Positions 16,471-27,428 are shown, counted from the first letter of the stretch. The stretch: DNA of 64,000 nucleotides from Novosphingobium sp. ST904 (GCF_001298105.1 NZ_LGJH01000158.1:1-64000), one strand, 5' to 3'. Numbers and translations: made by a program. Notes: generated from the letters alone by a model not told the origin.

Positions 16471-17568
16471 ATGCAGTTCGAATTCTTTCCCTCGCGCACC
16501 CTGACCTGGTATCTCGCGCGGCTGTTCATCACCCGCATCCTGGCGGTGCTGCTGATGCTGGTTCTCGTGCTTCAGGTCCTCGATCTGCTGGGCGAAAGCG
16601 GAGACATCCTGGCTTATCCCGGTAACGGCGAAGCCCAGCTGTTCTACTATGTGACCTTGCGGATACCGCAGCTTGTCGCGCGGTTCCTGCCGTACTCGGT
16701 GCTGCTGGCGACGATCATCACGCTCGCCACGCTGAACCAGAACAGCGAGGTCATCTCGATGAAGGCGGCGGGCCTTTCGGCGCATCAGGTGCTGGCACCC
16801 CTGATTCTCGCCGCGATGGTGATTTCCGTGGGTAGCCTTGCCTTCAACGAGCGCGTGGTCACACGTGCCTCGGCGGCGCTCGACGCCTGGCAGGCCGTGA
16901 AGTACGGGCCTGTTCCCAAGGACACCAAGGCGAAGGTGAATCTCTATCTGGCCGACGGGCAGGACTTGCTGATGGCGGCGAGTCTATCCGGGAACGGCAG
17001 CCAGATGACGCTCAACGGCGTGACGTTCTATCGCCGCGATGCGAACGACATGGTTGTCGAGCAGCTGCGTGCGGACCGCGCGACATACCAGAACCCGGGC
17101 TGGCGTTTCGAGAATCCCACCCGTTTCGAAGTGGCGACGACCACGACGACGAAGCTCGCCTCCGCCACTGTCGCCCCGGGCATTACGCCGGCGAAGATCA
17201 TGATCACCAATGTCGATGCCGATTCGGAAAACCTGTTCGAACTCTCCGCTTCGATCGAAGCCATGAAGGTCGCCGGACGGCGGACGAGCGAGCTAGAAGC
17301 CGCGTGGTGGCACAAGCTTTCCGGGCCGTTCTCCTCGGTGCTGATGCCGCTGCTCGGCGCGGTTGCCGCGTTCGGCCTGGCGCGGTCGGGCCAGCTTCTG
17401 ATCCGCGCGGTCATCGGCATGGCTCTGGGCTTTGCCTATTTCGTGCTCGACAATGCAGCGCTGGCGATGGGTAACTTCGGCGGCTATCCGCCGTTGATCG
17501 CGGCCTGGGCGCCGTTCGTGCTCTTCGCCCTGATCGGCGAGACGGTGCTGATCCGAACCGAGGAATAG
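16471..17568 (+). CDS. lptG: LPS export ABC transporter permease LptG
   Basis: The 365-residue partner of LptF shares the same six-segment plus jellyroll architecture. It starts with RTLTWYLARLFITRIL and contains SEVISMKAAGLSAHQV, the coupling-helix region contacting the LptB ATPase, which is not in the window. It begins 1 base after lptF, so the pair is one operon, closed by the strong terminator at 17598-17637. Confidence 0.93.
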   Translation: MQFEFFPSRTLTWYLARLFITRILAVLLMLVLVLQVLDLLGESGDILAYPGNGEAQLFYYVTLRIPQLVARFLPYSVLLATIITLATLNQNSEVISMKAAGLSAHQVLAPLILAAMVISVGSLAFNERVVTRASAALDAWQAVKYGPVPKDTKAKVNLYLADGQDLLMAASLSGNGSQMTLNGVTFYRRDANDMVVEQLRADRATYQNPGWRFENPTRFEVATTTTTKLASATVAPGITPAKIMITNVDADSENLFELSASIEAMKVAGRRTSELEAAWWHKLSGPFSSVLMPLLGAVAAFGLARSGQLLIRAVIGMALGFAYFVLDNAALAMGNFGGYPPLIAAWAPFVLFALIGETVLIRTEE

Positions 17569-17597
17569 CCCGTCTTCTTCCAACATCACCGGATATG

Positions 17598-17637
17598 AAA
17601 AAGGGGCCTCGCGCGGATTGCCGCGAGGCCCCTTTTT
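17598..17637. terminator. Bidirectional terminator between lptG and the desaturase gene
   Basis: A perfect 16-bp stem runs from AAAAAGGGGCCTCGCG (17598-17613) to CGCGAGGCCCCTTTTT (17622-17637) with an 8-base loop. It gives a T-run on each strand and serves two convergent genes. Confidence 0.95.
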
Positions 17638-17658
17638 CTTTCTCGTCCCAACGGACGA

Positions 17659-18750
17659 TCAGCGCGTTCGCATGGTGCTTTGGATCAGGCGTCCGACCAG
17701 CGGCATCAGGCCGGGGTAGTTCGCCTTAGCGTAAGTGGAATCGGTTCCCAGTTGCCGGGCAAGGCGGCGATGGGCTTCGGCCAGCGAGTGATACGGCATC
17801 GAGGGCAGGAGATGATGCAGCGCATGGTAGCGCAGGCCCACCGGCGCCCAAAGTTCGGAGAACTTCGCGGGGGGCGGAACGTTCACCGAATCGAGGTACT
17901 GCGCGGTCACTGTCATGGCGTCGCCGTCGTTCTCCCAGAGGTGAGCGACAAGGGTGCGGACCTGGTTGAGGAATGCGGTGAGCGAAACCACGCAGAGCGC
18001 GATCAGCAGCGGGCGCCAGCCATATGCGGCGCTTGCGGCAAGCACGGCGATGGCCCAGGCCGAACAGCCAACTTCCTGCCAGAAGACCATGCGAGCGAAC
18101 TTGCCTTCGGCGGGCCGCCGGCGGAACTGCGGGTTGATGGCGAGCGCGGACGCACGCTCCCACACGAGCTTGCGCAGCGGCGGTATCACGGCGCCCAGCG
18201 GCACCAGCACAGCCGAGCGGATCAGCAGCGCCACCGGCAGCAGGATGGCGGTCAGCGCGAAGACCGGCAGGCTCCAGGGCTTCATCAGCGCCAGCGGCAG
18301 GTACTCAGGGTCCTCCACCGTGCCATAGCGCGTGCGGGTATGGTGGATGGTGTGCACGTTCTCGTACATCAGAGACGGCGTGAGCAGCGGTATGCCGACC
18401 AGCAGGTTCCAGCCGAAGCGGAAGCCGGGCAGGGCATCGCGGTGAATATGGCTCAGTTCGTGAATGAACAGCAGCGCCCGGTAGAGTCCCAGCGCCGCCA
18501 GCAGGCCACAGCCGAGCGCCGCCCAGGGGCTGTCCACCAGGATTGCACCGGCCAGCGCACCATAGCCGACCGCGGCCGAGGCCAGCATGTCGGGCCAGTA
18601 GATTTCGGGCCGCGCGGCCGAGATGTCGCGGGTCAGTTCGACTGCCGCGCGCAGCATCGCCTTGTCGTCGGGAATCTCCGACGAACGCGGGCGAGCAGCA
18701 GCTTCGCGCGGTGCGGTGGGTGACAGGTCGATGGCTTCCTGGGCAATCAT
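17659..18750 (-). CDS. Membrane fatty acid desaturase family protein
   Basis: A 363-residue di-iron membrane enzyme. Three histidine boxes are visible: HELSH, HTIHHT and HALHHLLP, with hydrophobic segments between them. This is the arrangement of acyl-lipid desaturases and beta-carotene/sphingolipid hydroxylases. The substrate cannot be told from sequence. The start at 18750 begins MIAQEAIDL; a longer frame upstream lacks quality. It likely modifies membrane lipids. Confidence 0.85.
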   Translation of the reverse strand: MIAQEAIDLSPTAPREAAARPRSSEIPDDKAMLRAAVELTRDISAARPEIYWPDMLASAAVGYGALAGAILVDSPWAALGCGLLAALGLYRALLFIHELSHIHRDALPGFRFGWNLLVGIPLLTPSLMYENVHTIHHTRTRYGTVEDPEYLPLALMKPWSLPVFALTAILLPVALLIRSAVLVPLGAVIPPLRKLVWERASALAINPQFRRRPAEGKFARMVFWQEVGCSAWAIAVLAASAAYGWRPLLIALCVVSLTAFLNQVRTLVAHLWENDGDAMTVTAQYLDSVNVPPPAKFSELWAPVGLRYHALHHLLPSMPYHSLAEAHRRLARQLGTDSTYAKANYPGLMPLVGRLIQSTMRTR

Positions 18751-18934
18751 ACAATCGGGTCCAAAGTTCAGGGCGGGCCCGAAAGATCGGTGCAAGCCCA
18801 AAGTCTCGGGGCAAAATTGGCCCCGGTGCGTGTTTTGCAGCGGCACTGCCGTGCGGTCCTGCTTGACAAGGTGACGGGACCGACCGCAGGTCGCGATCCA
18901 AGCATTCCCCATATAGCGGAACAAAGGCAGGATC

Positions 18935-20100
18935 GTGGCCAACGCCGAACTAGTCATCACACCCGTTTCCAGCAAGGCCGACCGCATCGCCTTTGTCGAT
19001 TACGCTTATCGGCACAATGCGGCAGATCAAAACTGGGTGCCCAACCTGCGCTCGGAAGAGATTTCCAAGTTCACGCCGGGCAAGAACCCCTTCTGGGACC
19101 ATGCGCGCGGCCAGCTTTTCCTGGCAAAGCGCGGTGGTGCCGTCGTCGGGCGCATTTCGGCGCATATCGATGAACTGGCGCTGAAACAGCCGCCTGAGCA
19201 GGGCATGGGGCCGGGAACCGGCAACTGGGGCGCCATCGAGGCGGACGATGAGGCGGTTGCGAGACTGCTGATCGAAACGGCCGAGAACTGGCTGCGCGAG
19301 CAGGGCATGACCCGGGTTCTGGCGCCGATGAACCTTTCGGTCTGGGAAGAGCCCGGCCTTCAGGTGCGCGGGTTCGATCATCCGCCGATGGTGATGATGG
19401 CGCACCACGATTCGGCCTATCAGCCATGGATCGAGGGTGCGGGCTATGACCGGGTGAAGACCCTGTTCACCTACGATCTGGACGTGACGAAGAATTTCCC
19501 CCCGCTGATCCAGCGCATCGTCTCCTCGGGCGAGAAGAACGCCAAGATCCGCATCCGCGAAGTGGATCCCAGTCGATTCGACGAGGAAGCGGCGCTGATC
19601 TGCGACATCCTCAACGATGCCTGGTCGGACAACTGGGGCTTCGTGCCCTTCACTGACCGCGAGATCGCCTACACCGGAAAGGCGCTCAAGCCGCTGGTTC
19701 ATCCCGAACTGATTCGGATCGCCGAATACGAAGGCGAGCCGTGGCGTTCATGATGACCTGGCCCGATCTCAACCAGGCACAGAAGCGGCTGAACGGCACC
19801 AAGGGCAAGCCGTCGATCCTCGGGCTCATCAAGTTGCTGCTCTGGCTGCGCAAGCCGAAGCCGGCCGACATGCGCGTGCCGCTGATGGGCGTGCGCAAGA
19901 AGCTGCAATCCTCGCGTCTGGCCAGCCAGCTCGCCTTTATGATGATCGAGTACATCCGTCGGTCGGCCACGGCGAAGTTCGGCGCCAGGCGCGGCGAGAT
20001 CGGCTGGGTTCTAGAAGACAACCAGGGGATGGTCGCCATTGCAGGGGCCATCGACAGCAAGGTGAACCGCGAATACGCGATCTACGAAAAGGCGCTCTGA
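18935..20100 (+). pseudogene. GNAT-like N-acetyltransferase family protein, frameshifted
   Basis: Two frames joined near 19740 encode one protein of about 388 residues. It is widespread in alphaproteobacteria as a conserved hypothetical with a GNAT-like fold. The first frame ends EYEGEP and the second continues AFMMTWPDLNQAQ; one extra G in GCCGTGG restores EPVAFMM without gaps. The GTG start at 18935 follows an AGG-containing site. The C-terminal part contains the IEYIRR and EIGWVLEDNQ segments. Function is unknown. The break is probably a sequence error. Confidence 0.78.
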
Positions 20101-20150
20101 AACGGGCGGCGCGGTTGTCCCGCAGTGCGCCGGGCAACCGCCGCCGGGGC

Positions 20151-20489
20151 TTATTGCTGCGGCGCAGGCTCGGCGGCGGCGGCTTCCACTTCGGCGGCGG
20201 CAGCGGCTGCGGCATTGGCCGTATCGTCCTCGGGCAGGGCTGCTTCCGTGGCGCTGCTGCGCGGGGATACCGAGCCGGAGCTCGAGTAGGTCGGCGCCGC
20301 CAGCGGCGATTGCGAACGCACGGTATCGTAAGGCAGCATGTCGTCGCTGACGGAGCGGGGCAGGAGCTTCGCGCCGCTGGCGGCCTTTTCGCTTGGCGCG
20401 TCCTGCTGATTGCAGCCGCCCAGGGCGGTGCCAGCGGTCAGGGCGAGTGTCAGTGCGGCCTTGGGCAGCATCCGGAAAAGACGGGTCAT
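20151..20489 (-). CDS. Small lipoprotein, unknown function
   Basis: A 112-residue protein with a lipoprotein signal ending TALGGC (Cys26 predicted lipidated). The mature part is Ser/Ala-rich, ending in an Ala/Glu stretch (AAAAAAAEVEAAAAE). It overlaps the lipB stop by 4 bases, so they are co-transcribed. No domain is recognised. Confidence 0.75.
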   Translation of the reverse strand: MTRLFRMLPKAALTLALTAGTALGGCNQQDAPSEKAASGAKLLPRSVSDDMLPYDTVRSQSPLAAPTYSSSGSVSPRSSATEAALPEDDTANAAAAAAAEVEAAAAEPAPQQ

Positions 20490-21169
20490 GCTGGCTGCTC
20501 CGGTGGGCATGGGCGGTCTAGCGCGGCGAGGAAGGCGGGCGCGCGGGCGATCAGGGCTTCGTCCCAGGTCGCGAACTCCACCGTGCGTCCAAGGCGCGCA
20601 AGGCTGGTGACGCCGAACTCGTCGATCCCGCAAGGAACGATGCCGGTGAAGTGCGACAGGTCGGGCCGGATGTTCACCGCGAAGCCGTGCATCGTCACCC
20701 ATTTGCGGATGCGCACGCCGATCGCGCCGATCTTGGCCTCGCGCCCGTCCACGTCCTGGGTCCAGATGCCGATCCGGCCTTCGCTGCGGAAGCTTTCGAC
20801 TCCGAAATCCTTCAGCGTTGCGATCACCCAGCCTTCGAGCCCATGGACGAAGCCGCGTGCGTCGCGGGCGCGTTTGCGCAGGTCCAGCAGGACATAAGCC
20901 ACGCGCTGGCCCGGCCCATGATAGGTATAGCGCCCGCCGCGACCGGCCTCCACGACCTCGAAGCGCGGATCGAGCAGTTCGGTCAGGTCGGCGCTGGTGC
21001 CGGCCGTGTAGACGGGAGGGTGTTCGAGCAGCCATACCAGTTCGCGCGCCTCGCCGGCGGCGATCCGGGCGTTGCGCTCGGTCATTTCGTCAAGCGCGGC
21101 GCGGTAGGGCACGGGTTCGGCGCTGATCCGCAGTTCGATATCACCGGGAAGCGTGTCGGGAAAAGTCAT
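20486..21169 (-). CDS. lipB: Lipoyl(octanoyl) transferase
   Basis: LipB moves octanoyl from acyl carrier protein to the lipoyl domains of 2-oxoacid dehydrogenases. Visible are EHPPVYTAGTSA, GGRYTYHGPGQRVAYVLLDL, KIGAIGVRIRKWVTMHGFAVN with the catalytic Lys, and FTGIVPCGIDEFGVTS with the catalytic Cys. The ATG at 21169 gives a 227-residue protein, normal for the family. A TTG 36 bases upstream is less likely. Confidence 0.95.
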   Translation of the reverse strand: MTFPDTLPGDIELRISAEPVPYRAALDEMTERNARIAAGEARELVWLLEHPPVYTAGTSADLTELLDPRFEVVEAGRGGRYTYHGPGQRVAYVLLDLRKRARDARGFVHGLEGWVIATLKDFGVESFRSEGRIGIWTQDVDGREAKIGAIGVRIRKWVTMHGFAVNIRPDLSHFTGIVPCGIDEFGVTSLARLGRTVEFATWDEALIARAPAFLAALDRPCPPEQPA

Positions 21170-21262
21170 GCCGCGTTGCGTGGCGTCATTCCCTGCGGTT
21201 ATCAAGTCACTTTGAGGCGCCGCGCTAACATGGCGCCCTCGAACGGCGTATCAGGAGCATCT

Positions 21263-22075
21263 ATGAGGTTCGACAGCAACAAGGCCTGGAGCCAGGCGTC
21301 CCTGGCGGTTTCCGCCAATCGGGAGGTGGTTCTGGCACTGGCGGGCGTCTTCTTCCTGCTGCCGCAACTCGTTTTCGCGATCTTCTTCCCGCAGCCGGAA
21401 ATGGGCTCGGGGCTGAGCGAGACGCAGGTCGTCGAGGCGGTGAGGGCCTATTGGAACTCGGTGCTGCCGGTGATGATCCCGGTCGCCCTGCTTCAGGCGC
21501 TGGGCACGCTTTCGCTGCTCTGCCTGCTTGACACCGATCGCCGCCCGACGGTGGGAGAGGCGATTCGCTCCGGGCTGAAGGGCCTGCTGCCCTACCTGCT
21601 GGCGCAGATCGTGGCCGGACTGGCACTGGCCATGGTCGCCATGGTTGTCGGCGGCGTTCTGGGCGTGGCGGGTGGGAAGGCCGGTGCGGCCATCGGCCTT
21701 GGCCTTGCGCTGATTCTCGCCATCGCGATCGGCGTGCGCCTGTCGGTGACGGCGCCGGTCGTCGCCGTCGAGAAGACGCTCAACCCGATCGCGGCGCTGG
21801 CCCGATCCTGGGCCCTGACCAAGGGGAACACGGGCAGGTTGCTGGGCTTCTACGCCCTGCTGATGCTGGCGATGATGGTGCTGATGATCTTCGCCAATGT
21901 GCTGACGCTGCCGATCGCCTTGCTGGCTCCGGCCGAAGTGGCGCGCGTTGCGGGAGCAGTGCTCGAATCGATCCTGGCAACGATCATGGCGCTCTATTTC
22001 GTTGCGGTGATCGGGCAGGTGCATCGCCAGCTTGCCGGCCCTTCGCCCGAGCGGATAGCGGGCACGTTCGAATAA
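21263..22075 (+). CDS. Polytopic membrane protein related to the GPDPase membrane domain
   Basis: A 270-residue protein with about six membrane segments. The segment ARSWALTKGNTGRLLGFYAL resembles the membrane domain found in some glycerophosphodiester phosphodiesterases and in related stand-alone YciC-type proteins. No catalytic domain is attached. AGGAG precedes the ATG at 21263. It may influence membrane organisation; the function is unknown. Confidence 0.7.
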   Translation: MRFDSNKAWSQASLAVSANREVVLALAGVFFLLPQLVFAIFFPQPEMGSGLSETQVVEAVRAYWNSVLPVMIPVALLQALGTLSLLCLLDTDRRPTVGEAIRSGLKGLLPYLLAQIVAGLALAMVAMVVGGVLGVAGGKAGAAIGLGLALILAIAIGVRLSVTAPVVAVEKTLNPIAALARSWALTKGNTGRLLGFYALLMLAMMVLMIFANVLTLPIALLAPAEVARVAGAVLESILATIMALYFVAVIGQVHRQLAGPSPERIAGTFE

Positions 22076-22085
22076 GCCGAAAACG

Positions 22086-22117
22086 AAAAAGGCCGGCGCC
22101 ATGGCGCCGGCCTTTTT
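22086..22117. terminator. Bidirectional terminator
   Basis: AAAAAGGCCGGCGCC (22086-22100) pairs perfectly with GGCGCCGGCCTTTTT (22103-22117) around a 2-base centre. It lies between the convergent membrane-protein and methyltransferase genes. Confidence 0.93.
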
Positions 22118-22154
22118 GTGTGAGGAGGCAGGAAGCGCGCCGCAGGGCGCTGCC

Positions 22155-22787
22155 TCAATCCTCGTCCTTCCAGCCCCAGAACAGGAAGCAGGGGGGTACG
22201 TTGATCGGCTCCATGCCGTTGTCGATCCGCGTGAAGTGGCGAGCCATGAATTCGCGCGCCTTGGGCGTGAACTGATAGACCAGGAACGCGCCGCCCTTGC
22301 GGATGACGCGGTAGGTTGCCGAAGCGATCGCCGGACCGACACCGTCGGGCAGGGTCGAGAACGGCAGGCCTGACAGCACGTAGTCCGCCTTTTCGTGGCC
22401 ATGGGCGCGCACGATATCTTCCACGTCGGCGGCCGATCCGAGCACCGCGATGAAGCGGCTGTCCGTGATCGTGCGGCGCAGATAGTCGATGAACAGCGGG
22501 TTCGTGTCGATCACGATCAGCTGCCCGTCGCGACCGAGGCGGTCCAGCACCGGGCGGCAGAACGTGCCGACGCCGGGGCCGTATTCGACGAAGAGCTTGC
22601 AGTTGGCCCAGTCGACTGGACCCAGCATGCGGTTGATCGTGAAACGCGAGGACGGGACGATCGAGCCGACCATCACGGGATTGCGCAGGAAGCCTTCAAT
22701 GAACACGCCCCATGGTCCGAGGCTGTGTTTGATCTTCCGCTTGATCCGCTGGGGCAGCGCCTCTCGGGCAAGCTCGGTACTGGTCAT
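22155..22787 (-). CDS. SAM-dependent methyltransferase, PmtA-like phospholipid methyltransferase
   Basis: A 210-residue class I methyltransferase. The SAM-binding motif I is FVEYGPGVGTF, motif II contains LIVIDTNPLF, and the catalytic region is DYVLSGLPFSTLP. The N-terminal amphipathic helix (RIKRKIKHSLGPWGVFIEGFL) and VGSIVPSS resemble rhizobial PmtA enzymes that methylate phosphatidylethanolamine toward phosphatidylcholine. The substrate is inferred; rRNA dimethylases share the fold. No partner gene is adjacent. Confidence 0.78.
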   Translation of the reverse strand: MTSTELAREALPQRIKRKIKHSLGPWGVFIEGFLRNPVMVGSIVPSSRFTINRMLGPVDWANCKLFVEYGPGVGTFCRPVLDRLGRDGQLIVIDTNPLFIDYLRRTITDSRFIAVLGSAADVEDIVRAHGHEKADYVLSGLPFSTLPDGVGPAIASATYRVIRKGGAFLVYQFTPKAREFMARHFTRIDNGMEPINVPPCFLFWGWKDED

Positions 22788-22889
22788 GCTGGCGGAAGCT
22801 CTCGCTTAGTTGTCGTCCGGCGAAGGGCGATTCGGTGACAGATCGGGGCCGATATTGCAAGCAAGCGTCGGCCCAATGTTACGGGGGAG

Positions 22890-23230
22890 TTACAGAATCT
22901 CGTGGACCTTTTCCTGCGGACGGCACAGCCGCACGCCCTTGTCGGTCTCCACCAAAGGACGCTCGATCAGGACGGGCTCCGCAGCCATGGCGGCCAGAAC
23001 GGTGCCGTCGTCGGCATCGGGGAGGCCGCGCTCCGCTGCATCGGTGCCGCGCATGCGCAGGCCCTGCTGCGGCGAAATCCCGGCGTCCCTGTAGAGCTGG
23101 CCAAGCTTTTCCGCCGAGGGCGGGTTCTTCAGATACTCGATCACTTCCACTTCGGCGCCGGGCGTTTCCTGAAGGATCGCCAGCGTCTTGCGCGAGGTGC
23201 CGCAATTGGGGTTGTGCCAGATGGTCGCCT

Positions 23231-23234
<4 letters not shown>
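22890..23234 (-). CDS. ArsC-like arsenate reductase (glutaredoxin type)
   Basis: A 114-residue thioredoxin-fold protein. The N-terminal IWHNPNCGTSRKTL holds the catalytic Cys, and EVIEYLKNPPS is typical of ArsC and related YffB proteins. The second half carries RPLVETDKGVRLCRP. The arginines expected for arsenate binding are partly visible. It starts with GTG overlapping the stop of the [2Fe-2S] subunit, so it is the last gene of a five-gene operon with no other ars genes. An arsenate role is therefore uncertain. Confidence 0.85.
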
Positions 23235-23803
<569 letters not shown>

Positions 23804-23864
23804 CGGCCCTCCTTATGCGCGCACGCGGCAATGCGCCAGTGCGGCATGTGCGGCGGAACGGTGC

Positions 23865-24599
23865 TCATGCACGGCCTGTCGCCAGTGCCCGCGCCCAATC
23901 GCCGCGCCCGGCCGCCAGCGCATCCTCCGCTGCCGACTGCCAGTCGTAGGCCACGGCAACCAGCTCGGCGCGCCATTCCCCCTCCGCGCGCTCGATCACG
24001 GCATAGCGCGCATGGGGCGATCCGCTTTCCATCACGTGCGGATAGGGATGGTCATCGTCGTAGGCGGGCAGGCCCACGGAGCCGGGATTGACCACCTGAC
24101 GTCCGTCGGCAAGGCGGACGCTGCGCGGCAGGTGCGTGTGCCCGCAAAGGATCATGGCGGCATCGAGGCCGGCAACGCGGGCTTCCACTTCCGCTATCGT
24201 GGCCTGACGGCAGCCGTCCGGCTCCACGGTTTCCAGCAGATATTGCAGGTCGCTGCCGGGCGATCCGTGGCAGGCGTAGAGGTCTTCCTCCAGCCAGAGC
24301 GTATCCGGCAGCGCAGCCAGCCATGCACGGTGGTGGTCTTCCAGCCTTGCATCGGCGTGCGCGTCCGACAGGCCCATGCGTTCGCGCGGCAGTTCGAGCA
24401 ATTGCCGTTCGTGATTGCCGCGAATCGTCTCGAGGCCGAGCGCCATCAGGCGTTCGGCGGTCCGGGCGGGCTGGAGCGGGCCGCTCAGGATGTCGCCCAG
24501 ATTGACGATGCGCGTGATGCCGCGTGCCGTCACGTCCTCCAGCACGGCATCGAGCGCGCGCAGGTTGCCGTGGATGTCCGAGAGGACCGCCAGGCGCAT
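23865..24599 (-). CDS. Metallophosphoesterase (YfcE/YvnB-like)
   Basis: A 244-residue calcineurin-like phosphoesterase. All metal-binding motifs are visible: SDIHGN, NLGDILSGP, RGNHE, and CGHTHLP followed by VNPGSVGLP. These proteins hydrolyse phosphodiesters or phosphomonoesters in vitro; the physiological substrate is unknown. Its ATG overlaps the TonB receptor stop by one base (TGATG), so translation is coupled. Confidence 0.88.
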   Translation of the reverse strand: MRLAVLSDIHGNLRALDAVLEDVTARGITRIVNLGDILSGPLQPARTAERLMALGLETIRGNHERQLLELPRERMGLSDAHADARLEDHHRAWLAALPDTLWLEEDLYACHGSPGSDLQYLLETVEPDGCRQATIAEVEARVAGLDAAMILCGHTHLPRSVRLADGRQVVNPGSVGLPAYDDDHPYPHVMESGSPHARYAVIERAEGEWRAELVAVAYDWQSAAEDALAAGRGDWARALATGRA

Positions 24600-26625
24600 C
24601 AGCGCAGGGCCACCCGCACGCCTGCCCAGAATGTGCGCGGCGTGCCAAGGTCGATGGAGCCGTCCTGATTGCGGGTCACGATGTCCTCGTCGGTCAGGTT
24701 CTCGGCGCGCAGCACCAGCGAGACCGGGCCTGTGACAGGTACTTGCACATAACCGTCAAGCGTGGTCGCGGCGGGGAGGACATAGCTCTGGAGGTCGTCC
24801 TCGTATTGCGCGCCGACATGGCGCAGCGTGGCCGCGAAGCGCCAGCCATCGGCCGGCAGCCAGGCCAGCGTCGCGCTGGCGGCGAACCTGGGGACTTGCG
24901 CCGGGCGCTTTCCGTCAAGGTCGGGATCCTGCGCCCTGACCTTGGCGTCGGTCCATGCCAGCGAACCGTCGAACCGGACCTTGCCGAGATCGAGCGCGGC
25001 CGCCGCTTCCAGTCCGCGTGCATGGACGGAATCGACATTTTGCCGCTCGCGCTGGTTGGTGGCCACGGTGACGTTGGCGATGGCATCCTTCACCTTGTTG
25101 TCGAAGGCCGTGAGCGAAAGCGTCAGCGCTTCGAACGGATGGATGTCCACGCCCGCCTCGTAACCGCGCAGGCGTTCGGGCTTGAGGTCGGGATTGGCCT
25201 GGGTCGTTACCGGGAAGACCACGAAGGGGCGGTAGAGTTCGTTGAGCGTGGGCAGGCGCATGCCGGTATAGGCCGCGGCGCGAAGGCTGACGGCCTTGCC
25301 CGCGTTCCAGACGAGCCCGCCCCGCGCATTGCCCATCCAGCCGGAGCGATCGGCATAGGCGCTGTCCTGCGTCACCGCGCCTGCGGGGCTGACCGAACGG
25401 TAGAAGCCGTTCCGGATCGTCCAGCGGTCCGCCCGTCCCCCGGCGGTGATGACGAGGTCGCCCAGCGTCCAGTCATCCTCGATGTAGAACCCGAGGTCGG
25501 ACTGGTTGCCGCCCGCACGGCGCACGGCCGTGAAGGCGCCGGTTGCGTTGTACGGCAGTTCGAGCAGGTGCCCCTCGGTCAGCCTCAGGTCGGTGCCGAT
25601 GCGCAGGACGTGATCCTTGCCCACCGGCGGGCGCAGTTCGGCCTTGCCGCCTATCGCCGTGGTCGGCGTGCGGCGCTGGTCGAGCGTTTTCCTGAAGGTG
25701 CTGGAACTGATGACGACGTTCGAGAAATCCTGCGCCTGGACGTAGCCCAGCACATCGAACTGCCAGTCTCCCCGGCCGACCAGACGGAGCGAGGCCTGCT
25801 GCCCGTCGGAGGTGGAATCGGCGCCCTTGAAGCGCAGGCTGCGGGTATCGCCATAGGCGAGGGCGGATGCCTGAAGCTCGACGTCCGCGTTCAGCGGCGC
25901 CACGGCCCGCAGCGATGCCGACCAGCTGTCATAGGCGGCGCGCGACGATGCGGGCACGCGCTGGCTGGCGGGGGTCGTCCAGAAACCTTCGCCCCGGTCC
26001 CACTGCACGCTGGCCACGAGGTAGCCCGCGCCAAGTTTCGGTGCGGCACTGGCCGACGCCTGTGTCTCGCCCCGGTCGTTGACGAGCGCGATGCCCTGAA
26101 GCGCGCCGATCTGGTCCGGCCCGGCGCTGGTCATCTCGATGGTTCCGGCGACGCGCCGGCTCCGAACGCTCCGGAACCGCCGCCGCGCGTCACCCGGATC
26201 GAGGAAAGTCGTTCGGGGGCGATGGCGCTGAAGGGGATGTAGCCGAAGAACGGGTTCGCCACGGGCACGCCGTCGAGCAATACCAGCGTCCGGCTCGACG
26301 CATTGCCGCCGAGCGCGCGCAAGGTTGCGCCTTGCGACGAGGGGTTGGCCGAGCGGCTGTCCGAGCGGCGGAATTGCGCGAAGCCCGCCACCGAGTTGAG
26401 TACGTCCTCGATCCGTCCCGAGGCGCTGGCGATCACCGCGTCGCGCTCGATCGTTTCCACGTCGTAGGCAGGTGTCGCCGGGCCGGATTCCAGGCCGTGG
26501 CCGGTGACGATTATCGGCCCGGCAGGCTCCGCGTTTTCATCGGCAAGAGCAGGCGCGGCAAGCAGCAGCAGCGGACAGCCGGCAAGCAGGCCGCCCACGA
26601 GCCGGAAGGAGCGTTGATACGTCAT
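24599..26625 (-). pseudogene. TonB-dependent outer-membrane receptor, frameshifted
   Basis: Two frames together encode a receptor of about 675 residues. The first has a signal peptide, a TonB-box-like stretch and the start of the plug domain (GNASSRTLVLLDGVPVANPF, RVTRGGGSGAFGAGA). The second has the remaining plug and beta barrel, ending in ...TFWAGVRVALR with the terminal aromatic-x-Arg pattern of barrels. They join at about 26150; one extra G in GCGTCGCC restores AGAVAGTIEMTSAG. The length resembles BtuB/siderophore receptors. Ligand unknown. It lies 7 bases after the FAH-family gene. Confidence 0.85.
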
Positions 26626-26632
26626 CTATCGG

Positions 26633-27325
26633 TCAGGCCGGTTCGATCGCCAGAACGACGGGCTCCAGCCCTTCCACGCGGCCTTCGAGCCGATCTCCCG
26701 GCGCCACCGGACCGACGCCGGCGGGTGTGCCGGTGTAGATGAGGTCGCCGGGCGCGAGGTGATAGAGGCGTGAAAGGTCGGCGATGAGTTCCGGCAGGCT
26801 CCAGATCATTTCGGAGAGCGGCGCATTCTGCTTCGTCACGCCGTTCCGGGCGAGGGTGATGCGTTGTTCGCCGGGCGCGCCGAATGCGGCAGCCGGGGTG
26901 ATCGGGGCAATCACCGCACCGTTTTCGAAGTCCTTGCCGGTGTCCCAGGGGTAGCCCTTGGCCTTGGCGGCGTTCTGAAGGTCGCGCCGGGTCATGTCGA
27001 GGCCGCAGGCATAGCCGTAGACGAGCGCCATGGCCTGTTCGGCGGGAATCTCGAAGCCGTGGCCGCCGATGGCGACGACGAGTTCCATCTCGTAGTGGCA
27101 GTCCTGCGTTCCCGGCGGATAGGCGATCGCGCTGCCCGAGGCGCAGATGGCGGCGGGCGCCTTGGTGAACCAGATCGGCGCCTCGCGGTCCACCGCGTTG
27201 CCCAGTTCGCGCGCATGGGCGGCGTAGTTGCGGCCGACGCAGAACACGCGGCGCACCGGATAACGCGCTTCCTCACCGACGACGGGGACGCTGGGCACTT
27301 CGGGCAGTTCGAACAGCAGGCTCAC
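26633..27325 (-). CDS. Fumarylacetoacetate hydrolase family protein
   Basis: A 230-residue single-domain FAH enzyme, probably an acylpyruvase or oxaloacetate decarboxylase-like hydrolase. Family motifs are VFCVGRNYAAHARELGN, the metal-binding Glu-x-Glu in HYEMELVVAIG, Asp in CGLDMTRRDLQ, and the end segment GDLIYTGTPAGVGPV. The GTG start at 27325 has GGGAGG upstream. It is the first gene of the 22.9-27.3 kb operon. Confidence 0.9.
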   Translation of the reverse strand: MSLLFELPEVPSVPVVGEEARYPVRRVFCVGRNYAAHARELGNAVDREAPIWFTKAPAAICASGSAIAYPPGTQDCHYEMELVVAIGGHGFEIPAEQAMALVYGYACGLDMTRRDLQNAAKAKGYPWDTGKDFENGAVIAPITPAAAFGAPGEQRITLARNGVTKQNAPLSEMIWSLPELIADLSRLYHLAPGDLIYTGTPAGVGPVAPGDRLEGRVEGLEPVVLAIEPA

Positions 27326-27428
27326 TCGCGATTTCCTCCCTGGTTGCGGCGGAGGCATAGAGCGCGATGGCGTGCGGGGAAAGCGCAACCGGCTTGCCGT
27401 CCCCTGCGAAGCGCTTACATTTGCCGGT